NCBI GenBank assembly: GCA_965228695.1
Contig: CBDDIB010000002.1
Coordinates: 4,402,001 to 4,466,000, forward strand
Source of the DNA: JAJFJD01 sp965228695
GTDB taxonomy: Bacteria > Pseudomonadota > Alphaproteobacteria > UBA8366
Reading direction: 5' to 3'
DNA length: 64,000 bases
The stretch's first letter is position 1; every line of letters begins with the position of its first letter. The notes under the pieces are model-generated. The model was given only the letters and a program-made list of their open reading frames with translations, was not told the DNA's origin and did not search any database. A program made the translations under genes and the position numbers. Positions 26,627 through 35,231 of this stretch are shown in pieces.

Positions 26627-26821
26627 GACCGGATACCATAAGGGGTCGGGCGGAAGGCGTCTACGATGCAGGCACCCGCTTCGAAACGGTCGAAATCGGC
26701 AGGGAAACGGCCTATACTAGGTGACAACGCGGGTCCGGCGGGCGGCGGCGGTTACCACCGAATTCCGCCATCGGGGCGCTACACAAGCACGCAAACCCGT
26801 GCTAAAACCCGCGTCCCCTGC

Positions 26822-26895
26822 TGGGGAATAGTATAACGGTAGTACAGCGGACTCTGACTCCGTCGGTCCTGGTTCGAATCCAGGTTCCCCAGCCA
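26822..26895 (+). tRNA. tRNA-Gln (anticodon CTG)
   Basis: A 74-base tRNA including an encoded CCA. Acceptor TGGGGAA pairs with TTCCCCA, with G as discriminator. The D arm is GTA...TAC, the anticodon stem is GCGGA/TCCGT around the loop CTCTGAC, giving the anticodon CTG, and the T arm CCTGG/CCAGG encloses TTCGAAT. CUG-decoding Gln tRNA fits a GC-rich genome. An A+T-richer region follows its 3' end, but I found no repeat of the tRNA 3' end that would mark an attachment site. Confidence 0.95.
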
Positions 26896-27514
26896 TTTTG
26901 GAATTCCTGAAACCGTTTCGATTTTGTCGCCCAAATTTCCGGAATACTGCACGGACGTATCCTGCTAGTCCGCCGATTACCCGGTCGTGACCACTTTGTG
27001 TGATGGTTGTCCCGCGAAATTTTGCCCGACGAAAAATGCAGCTTTTCGGAATCGATCGAACCATTCGCTGCCGTCCCCCGCCCTACACCTATACCTGATG
27101 TAGTTGGAGCCGGTTGACACAAGCCGGATCACGTCCATCTCAAATAATCTAGATTGAATGCATGTCGCCGACTGAATTGCAGGCTAGACGTCCGCGTTTT
27201 CATATTCGGCGGGGCATGCTTCCCAAATCCGGCGTGATTTTGGCGATACGAATTTCAGCCCAATTTATTGAACGATCGGGTTTCGGCCCATCGCGGCTAC
27301 CGGTTCGAGCGGCGACGACAAGAAGTACTTGTCGGAACGAAGGTGACCCGCATTCATTTTCTTCACCATAAGAAATATGGAACTTGAGACGCTGGAAAGG
27401 GTTATTTCGTTATACAGGACCAAATGCGCCCACCCCGATTTGCGAGCCTGATTAAACACGGGTTCAAAACCTCACCTCCAATACCTTCCATCTACGCCAC
27501 CAAAGGAAGAGAAG
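26896..27514. other. Intergenic region after tRNA-Gln
   Basis: 619 bases with no credible gene. Short frames on both strands start in the tRNA or lack ribosome sites. The region is A+T-richer than the housekeeping part of the window. It should contain the promoter of the dodecin gene near its right end, but no clear -35/-10 pair was identified. Confidence 0.5.
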
Positions 27515-27730
27515 ATGTCAGATAATGTTTACAGCGTGACTGAAGTTTATGGTTCCTCCACGGAATCGATCGACCAGGCAGTCAGATCAGCCGTCGAAAC
27601 GGCGGCTCAGACACTGAATCACTTGGAATGGTTCGAAATCTCCGAAATCCGGGGACATATTAGCGATGGTCAAGTGGCCCACTTCCAAGTTGGTGTCAAA
27701 CTCGGGTTTCGCTACGAAAGTTCGAAATGA
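27515..27730 (+). CDS. Dodecin family flavin-binding protein
   Basis: A 71-residue protein with the dodecin pattern: VYSVTEVYGSSTESIDQAV, then TLNHLEWFEISEIRGHI with the Trp that stacks on the flavin, and a final beta strand HFQVGVKLGFRYE. Dodecins form 12-subunit hollow spheres that store riboflavin or FMN in the cytoplasm. Strong ribosome site AAAGGAAGAGAAG before the ATG. A universal stress gene follows 94 bases later, and the pair may respond to the same stress. Confidence 0.93.
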   Translation: MSDNVYSVTEVYGSSTESIDQAVRSAVETAAQTLNHLEWFEISEIRGHISDGQVAHFQVGVKLGFRYESSK

Positions 27731-27824
27731 GATCGAGGAATTGGAACGACTTTCGGGAAAACGTGATTTGACCAATCATTTATCCTGAGACTGCGAGAGA
27801 AAACTCTCTGAGAGGAGCTAGAGA

Positions 27825-28685
27825 ATGGCAATAAAATCCATCCTTGTTCAGTTGATCGGTTTAGCCCCAGACGAAGATTCCTGCAGCGCAGCCATCTCGG
27901 CGGCACGCCTGTTGTCGGCAAACCTTGAGTTTCTGCACGTCCGTCCTGACTCGGTCGTCGTTGGCGCCGGTGCGGGACATCTCGCCGGCGGCGCCATGAC
28001 TCCTGAGGTCTATCAGACATTGGATGAAGAAATCGGCCGCCGCGCCGACACGGCGAAGGATTTCTTCAACCGTTTGACAGACGCGGAAGCGGCGCAAGCA
28101 AGCGGCAAAAAGTCAGAACCCCTCTCGATGTCCTTCGCCGAAGAGTCCGGAAACGTCGCTGGCATCGTCGCGGACCATGCGCGATTTACCGATTTGACCG
28201 TACTGGCCATGCCGTCGGTCGACGCCGATGCACAACTTGTGGAAACCGCCGAAGCCGTACTCTTCGAATCCGGGCGACCCGTCTTATTTATTCCAGAAGG
28301 CACGAACTCGATAATAACCGACAACGTCGTGATCGGCTGGGATGGCAGCCCCCACGCGGCCCGCGCGACAGTGGACGCGCTTCCACTCTTGCACACCGCG
28401 AAAAACGTTTCGATTTTGACGATCGCTACAGGAAACGACGATCATCAATATCCGGAGCGGTTGAGTGAGTTGCTTGAACGGCATGGGGTTTCGTCCACTC
28501 TGGAAACGGTCACGGATTCCGAAGAGGATGCCGATCAGATCTTGCTGAACATCAGCAAGGCTGGAAATACGAACTTGCTGGTGATGGGAGGATATGGGAA
28601 GCATCCGATCCGCGAGTTCATATTCGGCGGCGCAACTCGGACACTCCTGAACAACGCCTCCATACCCATATTCATGTCGCACTAA
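27825..28685 (+). CDS. Universal stress protein family
   Basis: A 286-residue protein with two Usp-like halves. The C-terminal half has a complete ATP-binding pattern: VVIGWDGSPHAARATVDAL at its start and VMGGYGKHPIREFIFGG (G-x-G plus GG) near the end. The N-terminal half (MAIKSILVQLIG...) lacks the glycine signature and is probably non-binding. Ribosome site GAGAGGAG precedes the ATG. Such tandem proteins without a partner usually belong to general stress or oxygen-limitation responses. Base composition is A+T-richer than the flanks. Confidence 0.88.
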   Translation: MAIKSILVQLIGLAPDEDSCSAAISAARLLSANLEFLHVRPDSVVVGAGAGHLAGGAMTPEVYQTLDEEIGRRADTAKDFFNRLTDAEAAQASGKKSEPLSMSFAEESGNVAGIVADHARFTDLTVLAMPSVDADAQLVETAEAVLFESGRPVLFIPEGTNSIITDNVVIGWDGSPHAARATVDALPLLHTAKNVSILTIATGNDDHQYPERLSELLERHGVSSTLETVTDSEEDADQILLNISKAGNTNLLVMGGYGKHPIREFIFGGATRTLLNNASIPIFMSH

Positions 28686-29160
28686 CATTTGCACGACATC
28701 TCCATGATTCCGCGGGGCGTGGGAATATTTGTGGATTGTGGCATGTTCAGTCGAAAGCTGGCGCCCCGGTACGGGATGTCAGCTTTCGAGCGCGCGTGCA
28801 CCAATATGCAGCGGTGCGTTCGGTCGGGTGCCGCGGTCAAGCTTCGCCTGCGACGGAAACGCCAGCGTGACTGATATGAGCGATCGGTGCTGATACCCGG
28901 CACGAAATGATTTTCAGGTCTCTCTCCCTGTGTGATTTTGACGCCGCCATTCAGAGGCATAACCGAACCGCATCCTCCGCTGATACCGTTCGACACAGCA
29001 TAAATTAGGGCGGCGCCGCGCTGAAAATAATGCCGAGCCCGAAGGGAACCTTTTCCGCTCGTCGCCGTTCGTATGTCAGGTTACCTGAGACTTGATCTTG
29101 CGGTGGAGAATGCGTGATTCGCATCGAATTGCCCATCCCACCAATCCAATGGAGGGCCGT
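28686..29160. other. Intergenic region with a hairpin after the Usp gene
   Basis: 475 bases without a credible gene. A perfect 10-bp inverted repeat (28751-28760 and 28780-28789, loop 19) could form a hairpin about 65 bases after the Usp stop. It is followed by G/C-rich sequence, not T, so an intrinsic terminator is unlikely. The end of the gap carries the leader of the coiled-coil gene. Confidence 0.45.
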
Positions 29161-29448
29161 ATGTCGGAAAAAGAATCGTATCAGAAGAAATTAGACGCGA
29201 AGTTGAAGGAATGGAACGCGGAGATCGACAAACTCAAAGCGAAAGCAGAGGCCGCCGAGGCCGACGCCGAGATCGAATATCAAAAATCGATCGATGCCAT
29301 TCAAGAAAAGAAAGCGGAGGCGGAGCAAAAAGCATCAGAACTCCGAAACGCCGGCGATAGTGCTTGGGAAGACCTAAAGACCGGGATTGAAAGCGCATCG
29401 AAGGAACTGAGCGACGCTTTGACGGAAGCAAAATCACGGTTCAAGTAA
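29161..29448 (+). CDS. Small coiled-coil protein
   Basis: A 95-residue, highly charged protein (Glu/Lys/Ala-rich) predicted to be one long helix, heptad-like from about residue 10 to 60 (KLDAKLKEWNAEIDKLKAKA), with a second amphipathic stretch near the C-terminus. No membrane segment or signal peptide. Similar small helical proteins are found beside stress genes, but I cannot name a function. The ATG at 29161 has GGAGGG 5-10 bases upstream. The frame is open to 29092 but without a ribosome site. Confidence 0.75.
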   Translation: MSEKESYQKKLDAKLKEWNAEIDKLKAKAEAAEADAEIEYQKSIDAIQEKKAEAEQKASELRNAGDSAWEDLKTGIESASKELSDALTEAKSRFK

Positions 29449-29599
29449 GGCGGCTGTCGAGCAAGTGGAACTCGCACAATAAGTATCGGCCCGCCGGTCG
29501 GCATAAATTCTGCGTTTACGTCACGGCGTGACAATCGCCGTAGCAATCTCTGGTTCAACTGCGGAGCAATTCGTCCGGGTTTCGGCGTGGCGGCGGCAA

Positions 29600-29795
29600 C
29601 GACGCTGAGCCGAGAGCGAAATTTTCCGCAGCCGTCCCACAGGGTATTGCTCAGAAATTTCGAGGCCCCGCCCTTGCTGCGATTCCGATTGAAGCACCCG
29701 AGAAACAGCGCTCATCAATGCCTTCACGGCTCGGAAATCCTCTTGTTCCAATACTTCAATGTCCCACGGGCGGCCGCTGACGCAACGCCGCTCAT
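29600..29795 (-). pseudogene. Possible decayed cold-shock-domain gene
   Basis: Reading the minus strand from an ATG at 29795 gives a short frame with RGTLKYWNKR, like the first strand of a cold-shock domain (GTxKWFN), followed by a stop. A second frame continues with MSAVSRVLQSESQQGRGLEI, similar to the family's second half (HMSAVxRAGLQSxxEGQxLEFEI). The RNP1 segment between them is shortened (only traces of EP-EG). This reads as a csp gene broken by small deletions and frame shifts. There is no intact frame; the inference rests on short similarities. Confidence 0.4.
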
Positions 29796-29953
29796 GCGCA
29801 CTCTACCGCCCTGCCGCCGATAGTCACGGTGGATTGATTGGCTTGTCGCCGCGCGCTGTTGCTATAGCCTCAAGGCATATTCGATGCGGATCGGGACCGG
29901 TCGCGGCAACGCGCCCGCGACCGGCGCCGCCAACGGCTTGAAAGACAACGCGC

Positions 29954-30451
29954 ATGGAAATCCATCTGTCGAAAGTTGCCGCGGCGCGCCGGTGCGCGGT
30001 TGCGGTTGCGGCGCTCCTGCTTCTCCTGATCACGCTCAGTCCGAGGGCCGCGGACGCGGCGGGCTTCGACAAGTATCAGAACGCCCAAATCTACCAGCTC
30101 GGCGGGCTGCTGTTCTACCTCACCCATGAGAACACGACCGCACGGCACTTGGGCCTCTCGTACATCACCGGGATTTCCGATCTGTTGGTCCGGTTTTGCC
30201 CCGGCATCAAAGGGATGCGCGGCAGTTTTCTCGTGGATCGGGTGGTCTTTGCGGGACGGCTTTACATCAAGGATGCCGAAAACCGGATCGCATCCGGCGA
30301 GAAAATCGGCGATCCCGGATTGGCGATGAATTCGTCGCAATTCGTATCGAGCGTGATCCTGAAGCTGGTCGATGAGAACCGGGCGGTTACCGCCGGACGC
30401 TGCGCTATTCCGGCCTTCGTCGGGGATTGGCGGTTCAAGGACACGCTGTAG
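29954..30451 (+). CDS. Secreted protein of unknown function
   Basis: A 165-residue protein with a clear Sec signal (hydrophobic run AVAVAALLLLLITLSP, cleavage probably near RAADAAG, residues 31-36). The mature part is helical, with two cysteines (RFCPGIKG and AGRCAIPAF) that could form one disulfide. It contains ENRIASGEKIGDPGLAMNSS and ends WRFKDTL. I do not recognise the family; function unknown. Convergent with the PAS-domain gene, with 51 bases between. Confidence 0.7.
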   Translation: MEIHLSKVAAARRCAVAVAALLLLLITLSPRAADAAGFDKYQNAQIYQLGGLLFYLTHENTTARHLGLSYITGISDLLVRFCPGIKGMRGSFLVDRVVFAGRLYIKDAENRIASGEKIGDPGLAMNSSQFVSSVILKLVDENRAVTAGRCAIPAFVGDWRFKDTL

Positions 30452-30502
30452 CGTCGGCCGCCGCTTCCCGGGCGATGCGCCGGCCTGCGTCCGGTCCGAT
30501 GC

Positions 30503-30958
30503 CTACTCGATCAAGACGCTGTGCACCATGATATAGCGGACGGTCTCCGCGTCCTCCCCGAAGGGAATGAACAGACGGGACCAGCGGCGGTATTTGGACT
30601 CGACGCTGGCGTTCACCACATGCGCCAGGGGACGCTCCGTATCGCGCACGTCGTGATAATAGCCGAGCAGCGTTTTAGGGTCGTCATACTCCAGTTCCGA
30701 AAACAACTTCCCGGTCCAGTCGCGCCCGTGCAGCTTTCCGATCGCCGACCCGTAGACGAGATATTTCGCATCGTCGTCGCCGATTAACTCGACGAGATGG
30801 AGATGTCCCGGCCAACGGTCGAGATCCACCTCGGTATACGACCCCCGCGTGGGCAGGCCTTTGGGCGGCTTGATCCGATTCCAAAACGCCAGGAACTCCT
30901 CATGGATTTCGGGCACGACTGTGAGCCAGTTGGTCCGGTGGGGGGTGATGGTACCCAT
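30503..30958 (-). CDS. PAS_5-type domain protein
   Basis: A 151-residue stand-alone PAS-like domain: HEEFLAFWNRIKPPKGLPTR at the N-terminus, DLDRWPGHLHLVELIG, YLVYGSAIGKLHGRDWTGK and YYHDVRDTERPLAHVV. This fits the PAS_5 family, abundant in Rhodospirillales-type bacteria, usually with no output domain and unknown partner. The ATG at 30958 is preceded by AAGGA with 9 bases spacing; the open frame to 31102 has no ribosome site. It diverges from the SDR gene at 31304. Confidence 0.78.
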   Translation of the reverse strand: MGTITPHRTNWLTVVPEIHEEFLAFWNRIKPPKGLPTRGSYTEVDLDRWPGHLHLVELIGDDDAKYLVYGSAIGKLHGRDWTGKLFSELEYDDPKTLLGYYHDVRDTERPLAHVVNASVESKYRRWSRLFIPFGEDAETVRYIMVHSVLIE

Positions 30959-31303
30959 GTCACTAATTCCTTGCCCCAATAAGGGCGAAATGTCGCGAGT
31001 TAGTGTGCGCATCACGGGCAACGACCCGAGTTCACATCTGTCTGACCCGAAATCTGGTGTGCCGTATTCCGACACGGGCCTGGCGCAGCGTTGCACGCCC
31101 AATCGCCGAGGTTGATAATGCGGGCGTTATTGCATCCGGGAGCAGCATGCACAGCAATTCTGCCCGCAATCAAGACCACAATTCTCAAAAAAATTACAAC
31201 GTTAGCAATAAATAAGCCATCGCACGCGCCGGAATGACGCGGTGCGCTATACTTTCGGCCAAGGCGATCCACGCACTTTTACCGCACCTAGATTGGGAAT
31301 CTC
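30959..31303. other. Divergent intergenic region
   Basis: 345 bases between the PAS gene and the SDR gene, which point away from each other, so it should contain both promoters. Short frames here (for example an ATG at 31118) have no ribosome site and are not called. No palindrome of note was found. Confidence 0.4.
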
Positions 31304-32095
31304 ATGGACCTGGACCTGAAGAATAAAGCCGTCGTCGTGACCGGCGGAAACCGCGGCATCGGGCGCGGTATCGCGCTGGCCTTCGCCGCCGAGGGCGCCG
31401 ATGTCGCAATCGTCGGGCGCGATGAAGCCGCCCTCGCCGCCGTGAAGGGCGAGATCGAAGCGCTCGGCGTCCGGGGACATGCCATCGCCGCGGACCTGTT
31501 CACCGCCGAAGGATGCGCCCGCGCCGTGGACGAGACCGCGGAGACCTTCGGCCGTCTGGACGTACTGGTGAACAACGCCTCTACCTCGGTCAGCGGACAG
31601 CTTGAGACGCTGACCGACGACCAGTTGATGGAACGGATCAACGGCAAGACGCTGGCGTATATGCGCTGCTGCCGCGCCGCCCTGCCCCATCTGCGGCGAG
31701 CCGGCGGCGGGCGCGTCGTCTGCATCGGCGGCGGCGCCGCGCGGAAGGCCGAAAAGGCGTCGCTGCCGAGCGGACTGGGCAATGCGGCGATGACGAACTT
31801 CGTCAAACATTTCAGCCGGGACGTGGCGCCCGAGAAGATCACCGTCAACGTGGTCCACCCGCCCTTCACCAAGACCGACCGCTACCCGGCGCGGCTGAAG
31901 GCGCGCGCCGAGCAGCTGGGCGGCAGCCTGGAGGAGGCGGAAGCCAGCTTCGTCGCGATGTTTCCGATCGGCCGCATCGTCGAGCCCGCCGACATCGCGC
32001 CAATGGTGCTGTTCCTTGCCTCGCCGCACGCCTCGGCGATCACCGGCGAGGCCATCAGCATCGACGGCGGGTCGATCAACGGCGTGTATTACTGA
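31304..32095 (+). CDS. SDR-fold protein lacking the catalytic triad
   Basis: A 263-residue SDR with an intact dinucleotide-binding motif (TGGNRGIG, about residues 13-20) and NNAST in place of NNAG. The catalytic residues are missing: the usual Ser in ISS reads IGGGA, and the YxxxK position reads SGLGN, so Tyr is Ser and Lys is Asn. The alignment is anchored by NAAMTNFVKHF, where active enzymes have KAAM/L. The C-terminus is family-typical (AITGEAISIDGGSINGVYY). It may bind NAD(P) without oxidoreductase activity, or use a different mechanism. The gene is intact. Confidence 0.85.
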   Translation: MDLDLKNKAVVVTGGNRGIGRGIALAFAAEGADVAIVGRDEAALAAVKGEIEALGVRGHAIAADLFTAEGCARAVDETAETFGRLDVLVNNASTSVSGQLETLTDDQLMERINGKTLAYMRCCRAALPHLRRAGGGRVVCIGGGAARKAEKASLPSGLGNAAMTNFVKHFSRDVAPEKITVNVVHPPFTKTDRYPARLKARAEQLGGSLEEAEASFVAMFPIGRIVEPADIAPMVLFLASPHASAITGEAISIDGGSINGVYY

Positions 32096-32373
32096 GCGGT
32101 AGATTACCGCATTTCGTATCACATTGGTGCCGGAGGATTAAAACGCCAATTAAGGACACAGCTAAGAAAAAACAGATCAATCGTTAAATCACCAATCGCT
32201 GTGGCACTTACTACGATATCGCAGTATTTGCGCCTGCAATAATTAGTTTAGCGCTGATCCGCCCAAATCTTGGACGCCTTTCCTACGATTTATAGTTGGA
32301 TAATTCGATATGTAATGCTACTTACTAATTTGTTTGTCACCAGGAGAAGATGGCGCATTAGCCTTTACAAGCC

Positions 32374-33561
32374 GTGGCCAAGGATAATCTGCAAGACCAA
32401 AGCAATGTTCCGTTTGAAGTGTATCTGCACTCTGAAGACAAAACACATAAAGTCAAAAGTTATGCAGAATTGGCGGAATGGGCACATGAACAACTTCAGC
32501 TTTGGCAGCCCGCACGTGAACTAGCTGGTGAACTGAACGGTCGAAGTAACCAGGCGCGTGATTACATACTCCATTCGTACGGCACCCTGCACTCTCTCGC
32601 AGAGCGCGCGGCGAATAACGGCGACCCTACCAATGCTGAGCAGGCTCAAAATGCGATCCCCGCGCACCTTGAACTGCTCCAGAGTGGGGCGCTGCCTACC
32701 GCTACTTCTCCAATTGGAACCCGAATCCTAGAGGAAGTAGCGACCAACCCAAAATCAGCTGCTACCAGGCTAATTTGGGCAGGCCGTGAAGGTGCCCTTC
32801 AAAACCTTAATATCGATGCTAATTTTCTAACTGAATTGATCCGAGTTGGCATCGCAGACCAAACAGGGCTTGAGGACGCTCGTGTCCACAAATCGCGGCT
32901 CACGAGACTACACACCAAGTGGAATAATAGGTTTTCTGACGCTGAAATTGAAGCTCGTGATCGATTGTCAAAGGGCATACGGATTGGGGCGAAGGCATTA
33001 CGCCGGGTCAACGCCGCTAATCGGGACCATAAAATACTAATCGTGGACCACGAAGTTGAAATAGAGAGGCTTGAGGATACTTTCAAGGAAAGACTGCGCC
33101 TGGATGCTCCCGCTAGCTTCTGGGCCAGTCGCAGGGCATCGCAAACATGGATTGCAGTTGGAGCCTTCGCGGCATTCGTGGTGGTATCAGGATTTGCGTT
33201 GTTTTTGTTAACGACCAATTGGCAGGAATTAATAGCGCTGGCGAAATCGGCCGGCGACGGGGTGAATTTGGTCCCTGCAATCGTCTTGACAGTGCCCGTG
33301 ATTTTGTTGCTTTGGTTGCTTCGCTTAGTTTCGCGTGTGTTCATCTCTTCGCTCGCGAGCGCGCGAGATGCGGCAATGCGCTCCAATTTAATTCAGACAT
33401 ACCTAGCTTTGACAGCGGAAGCCACGGCGGGAATGCAGGAAACAGACCGTTTGCTAATACTCCAAGCTCTGTTTCGCCCAGAACATGCTGGGCCCGAGGA
33501 CGATGCGCCGCCACCCAACTTGCTCGAAATAATCAAGAGCACCGCTACAGGCCGTCAATGA
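32374..33561 (+). CDS. A+T-rich two-span membrane protein, possibly DUF6161-like
   Basis: A 395-residue protein: hydrophilic helical N-terminal domain (residues 1-250, with FSDAEIEARDRLSKGIRIGA and a coiled-coil-prone HEVEIERLEDTFKERLRL), two membrane spans (about 259-279 and 299-319), and a conserved-looking C-terminal cytoplasmic segment (RSNLIQTYLALTAEATAGM, ILQALFRPE, DDAPPPNLLEII). The C-terminal pattern reminds me of DUF6161 proteins; this is recall, not a search. Start GTG at 32374; an AGGAG at 32342 belongs to a 3-codon ATG frame instead. Codon use and base composition are clearly A+T-richer than flanking genes. Coupled by ATGA to the next ORF. Confidence 0.6.
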   Translation: MAKDNLQDQSNVPFEVYLHSEDKTHKVKSYAELAEWAHEQLQLWQPARELAGELNGRSNQARDYILHSYGTLHSLAERAANNGDPTNAEQAQNAIPAHLELLQSGALPTATSPIGTRILEEVATNPKSAATRLIWAGREGALQNLNIDANFLTELIRVGIADQTGLEDARVHKSRLTRLHTKWNNRFSDAEIEARDRLSKGIRIGAKALRRVNAANRDHKILIVDHEVEIERLEDTFKERLRLDAPASFWASRRASQTWIAVGAFAAFVVVSGFALFLLTTNWQELIALAKSAGDGVNLVPAIVLTVPVILLLWLLRLVSRVFISSLASARDAAMRSNLIQTYLALTAEATAGMQETDRLLILQALFRPEHAGPEDDAPPPNLLEIIKSTATGRQ

Positions 33562-33701
33562 GGTTGAGTATAAAACTTCATTTAATTGTCGGTGACCTCC
33601 TTCAGTACCCCGGTGACGCTCGAAAGGTTACAGGCCGGATAGGTACACCATCGGTTTTGAGCGAAATTGTTAAAAACGCAGCGTCGCCACTTCTTTTGTA
33701 A
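33558..33701 (+). CDS. 47-residue ORF overlapping the membrane-protein gene
   Basis: The ATG overlaps the preceding stop in an ATGA junction, typical of translational coupling. The peptide (starting MRLSIKLHLIVGDLLQYPGD) has no recognised motif or membrane span. It could be a genuine small partner, or the remaining N-terminus of a larger gene truncated in this A+T-rich island. Nothing continues in frame after the TAA at 33699. Confidence 0.4.
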   Translation: MRLSIKLHLIVGDLLQYPGDARKVTGRIGTPSVLSEIVKNAASPLLL

Positions 33702-34222
33702 TCTAATACGATTGAAATCTTTAATAGAACACTGAAACTAAACGATTTTCTTCACCTTAACGAACCACGGAACACCGTCATCCATGCCCGCCCATGGAAC
33801 GCAGACGCCTCTATAGGTATTAAAGTTCGTAGAGGTGCAAAAAAAGTTTGATGAAATCCGTTTGACGGCAGAGTCACTATATCTGGCTTACCGAGAATCC
33901 AATTGATCTAGCTCGGTAATTGGACACTCTGCACCCCTGCGTCGTATGCCCAAGCTGACTTCGGAGCGGGAATATCGCGGACGATGAACATAAGACAAGA
34001 CTTGAACACTCTATAATTACCTATACGGCCCGATGGCAGGCTGAGCAACAAAGGCAGCTTGCATCACCTCAACCTTCTGGATTTCCTGATCAAGCTGCGT
34101 AATCGGATATCAAACTGAGACAACCGATTGCTGCACGGCGTCAATTACCGAGCGGTCATAAGAAACCGGGCCGCCCGATGTCGCGGCGGCCCGGCGCTTC
34201 TTCCGCGTCTTGGCGAAAGTGC
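33702..34222. other. Non-coding A+T-rich stretch with a hairpin
   Basis: 521 bases with no credible gene. A two-part stem could form at 33869-33931: CAGAGT pairs with ACTCTG (6 bp), and inside it TTACCGAG (33888-33895) pairs with CTCGGTAA (33912-33919). It lies well after the last ORF and is not followed by T-runs. At its right end sits the tctC-type terminator at 34157-34194 on the minus strand. Confidence 0.4.
34157..34194 (-). terminator. Intrinsic terminator of the TTT transporter operon
   Basis: On the minus strand a perfect 10-bp stem (34185-34194 with 34166-34175, G/C only, 9-base loop) is followed by TTTCTT. It starts 29 bases after the stop of the solute-binding protein gene at 34223, the last gene of the operon. 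Confidence 0.75.
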
Positions 34223-35185
34223 CTACTTCTTCAGCAGCTTCACCATCTTCGAATACATCGTCGTCTGCTTCTTCAGCAGGTCCTCGACCACATCCGGTCC
34301 GTGGAACAGGATAAGCTGATTCCGCTTGTCCATGATGTCGACGACGGCCTTTTCCTTCATGGCCTTCTGCCATCCCGCCGCCAGTTTCTTGACGACCGGC
34401 TCGGGCGTGCCGGCTGCCGCGGACACGGTGATGAACACCTCGGTGCCGCCCGGATAACCGAAATCCTTCATGCTCCGAAGGTCCGGGAACTGGCCGAGCC
34501 GTTCCGCCGTCATCGCACCCAGCATCGTGATCGTGCCGGCCCGCGCATGCGGTGCGAAGGAACCGCCGGACCAACCGAAATCGACATGGCCGCCGAGCAC
34601 CGCCGGCATCACGCCCGCGCCGCCCTTGACCGGCACGGGAATGATCTTGATCCCTTCGCGGTCGGCGATGAAGCCGGTTACCAACCGGTCGAGTTGATAG
34701 AAGGACGCATATTTGAGCGGCCGCTTCTCTTTCTTTGCGGTCGCAATCATCTCCTCCAGCGTCTTGAACGGCGCGCCGGCCTTGGTGAAGATCGCTTCCT
34801 GGAATTGGCCGATGACGGCGATATGCCGAAGGTCTTCAGACTTGTAGGCGACTTTCTTGAGTTGCGGCTCAAGCGTATAGGTCGTCGACGTCGTGACGAC
34901 GAAGGTGTAGCCGTCCGGCTTCGTCTTGGAGGTGTACAGCGCCGCGACGCCGCCGCCGGCGCCCGGCTTGTTCTGCACGAGGACCGGCTGGCCAAGGATC
35001 TTGCCGAGCGGATCGGCCGCGGCGCGCGCCAGCGTGTCGGTGCCGCCGCCGGCGCGGTAGGCGACGATCATCGTGACCGCCTTGGTCGGATACTCGGCCG
35101 CCATGACCGCGGCCGTCGGGCCGGCAATCGCCGTGCCGATGAGTGCCGCGCCGAAAAACGTATAACCAATTTTGGGGCGTTTCAT
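34223..35185 (-). CDS. Tripartite tricarboxylate transporter solute-binding protein (TctC-type)
   Basis: A 320-residue periplasmic binding protein. Signal peptide about residues 1-29 (cleavage near AAVMAA-E). The Bug/TctC hallmarks are YPTKAVTMIVAYRAGGGTDTLAR, where the G-G-G-T-D segment holds the ligand carboxylate, NKPGAGGGVAALY, and the C-terminal EDLLKKQTTMYSKMVKLL. It binds a small carboxylic acid or related anion; no ligand can be named. Ribosome site GGGAG before the ATG. Last gene of an operon that runs TctB-TctA-TctC, ended by an intrinsic terminator. Confidence 0.93.
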   Translation of the reverse strand: MKRPKIGYTFFGAALIGTAIAGPTAAVMAAEYPTKAVTMIVAYRAGGGTDTLARAAADPLGKILGQPVLVQNKPGAGGGVAALYTSKTKPDGYTFVVTTSTTYTLEPQLKKVAYKSEDLRHIAVIGQFQEAIFTKAGAPFKTLEEMIATAKKEKRPLKYASFYQLDRLVTGFIADREGIKIIPVPVKGGAGVMPAVLGGHVDFGWSGGSFAPHARAGTITMLGAMTAERLGQFPDLRSMKDFGYPGGTEVFITVSAAAGTPEPVVKKLAAGWQKAMKEKAVVDIMDKRNQLILFHGPDVVEDLLKKQTTMYSKMVKLLKK

Positions 35186-35231
35186 GGTCAGTGTTCTCCC
35201 AAGTCAATTGTAGATTTTCGTAGATTCGGGC

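Noticed and set aside
26717..27122. Minus-strand frames with GEPGFEPGPTESESAVLPL
   Set aside because: This is the well-known false translation of the antisense strand of a tRNA gene; the tRNA-Gln structure here is complete.
26896..29450. Integrated island with attachment repeats at tRNA-Gln
   Set aside because: No repeated tRNA 3' end, integrase or transposase is visible; only composition differs.
29521..29751. Intact 76-codon minus-strand protein
   Set aside because: Only part of it resembles a known fold, in a different frame from the matching upstream piece; treated as a decayed cold-shock gene instead.
31118..31237. 39-codon ORF in the PAS/SDR divergent gap
   Set aside because: No ribosome site and no recognisable motif.
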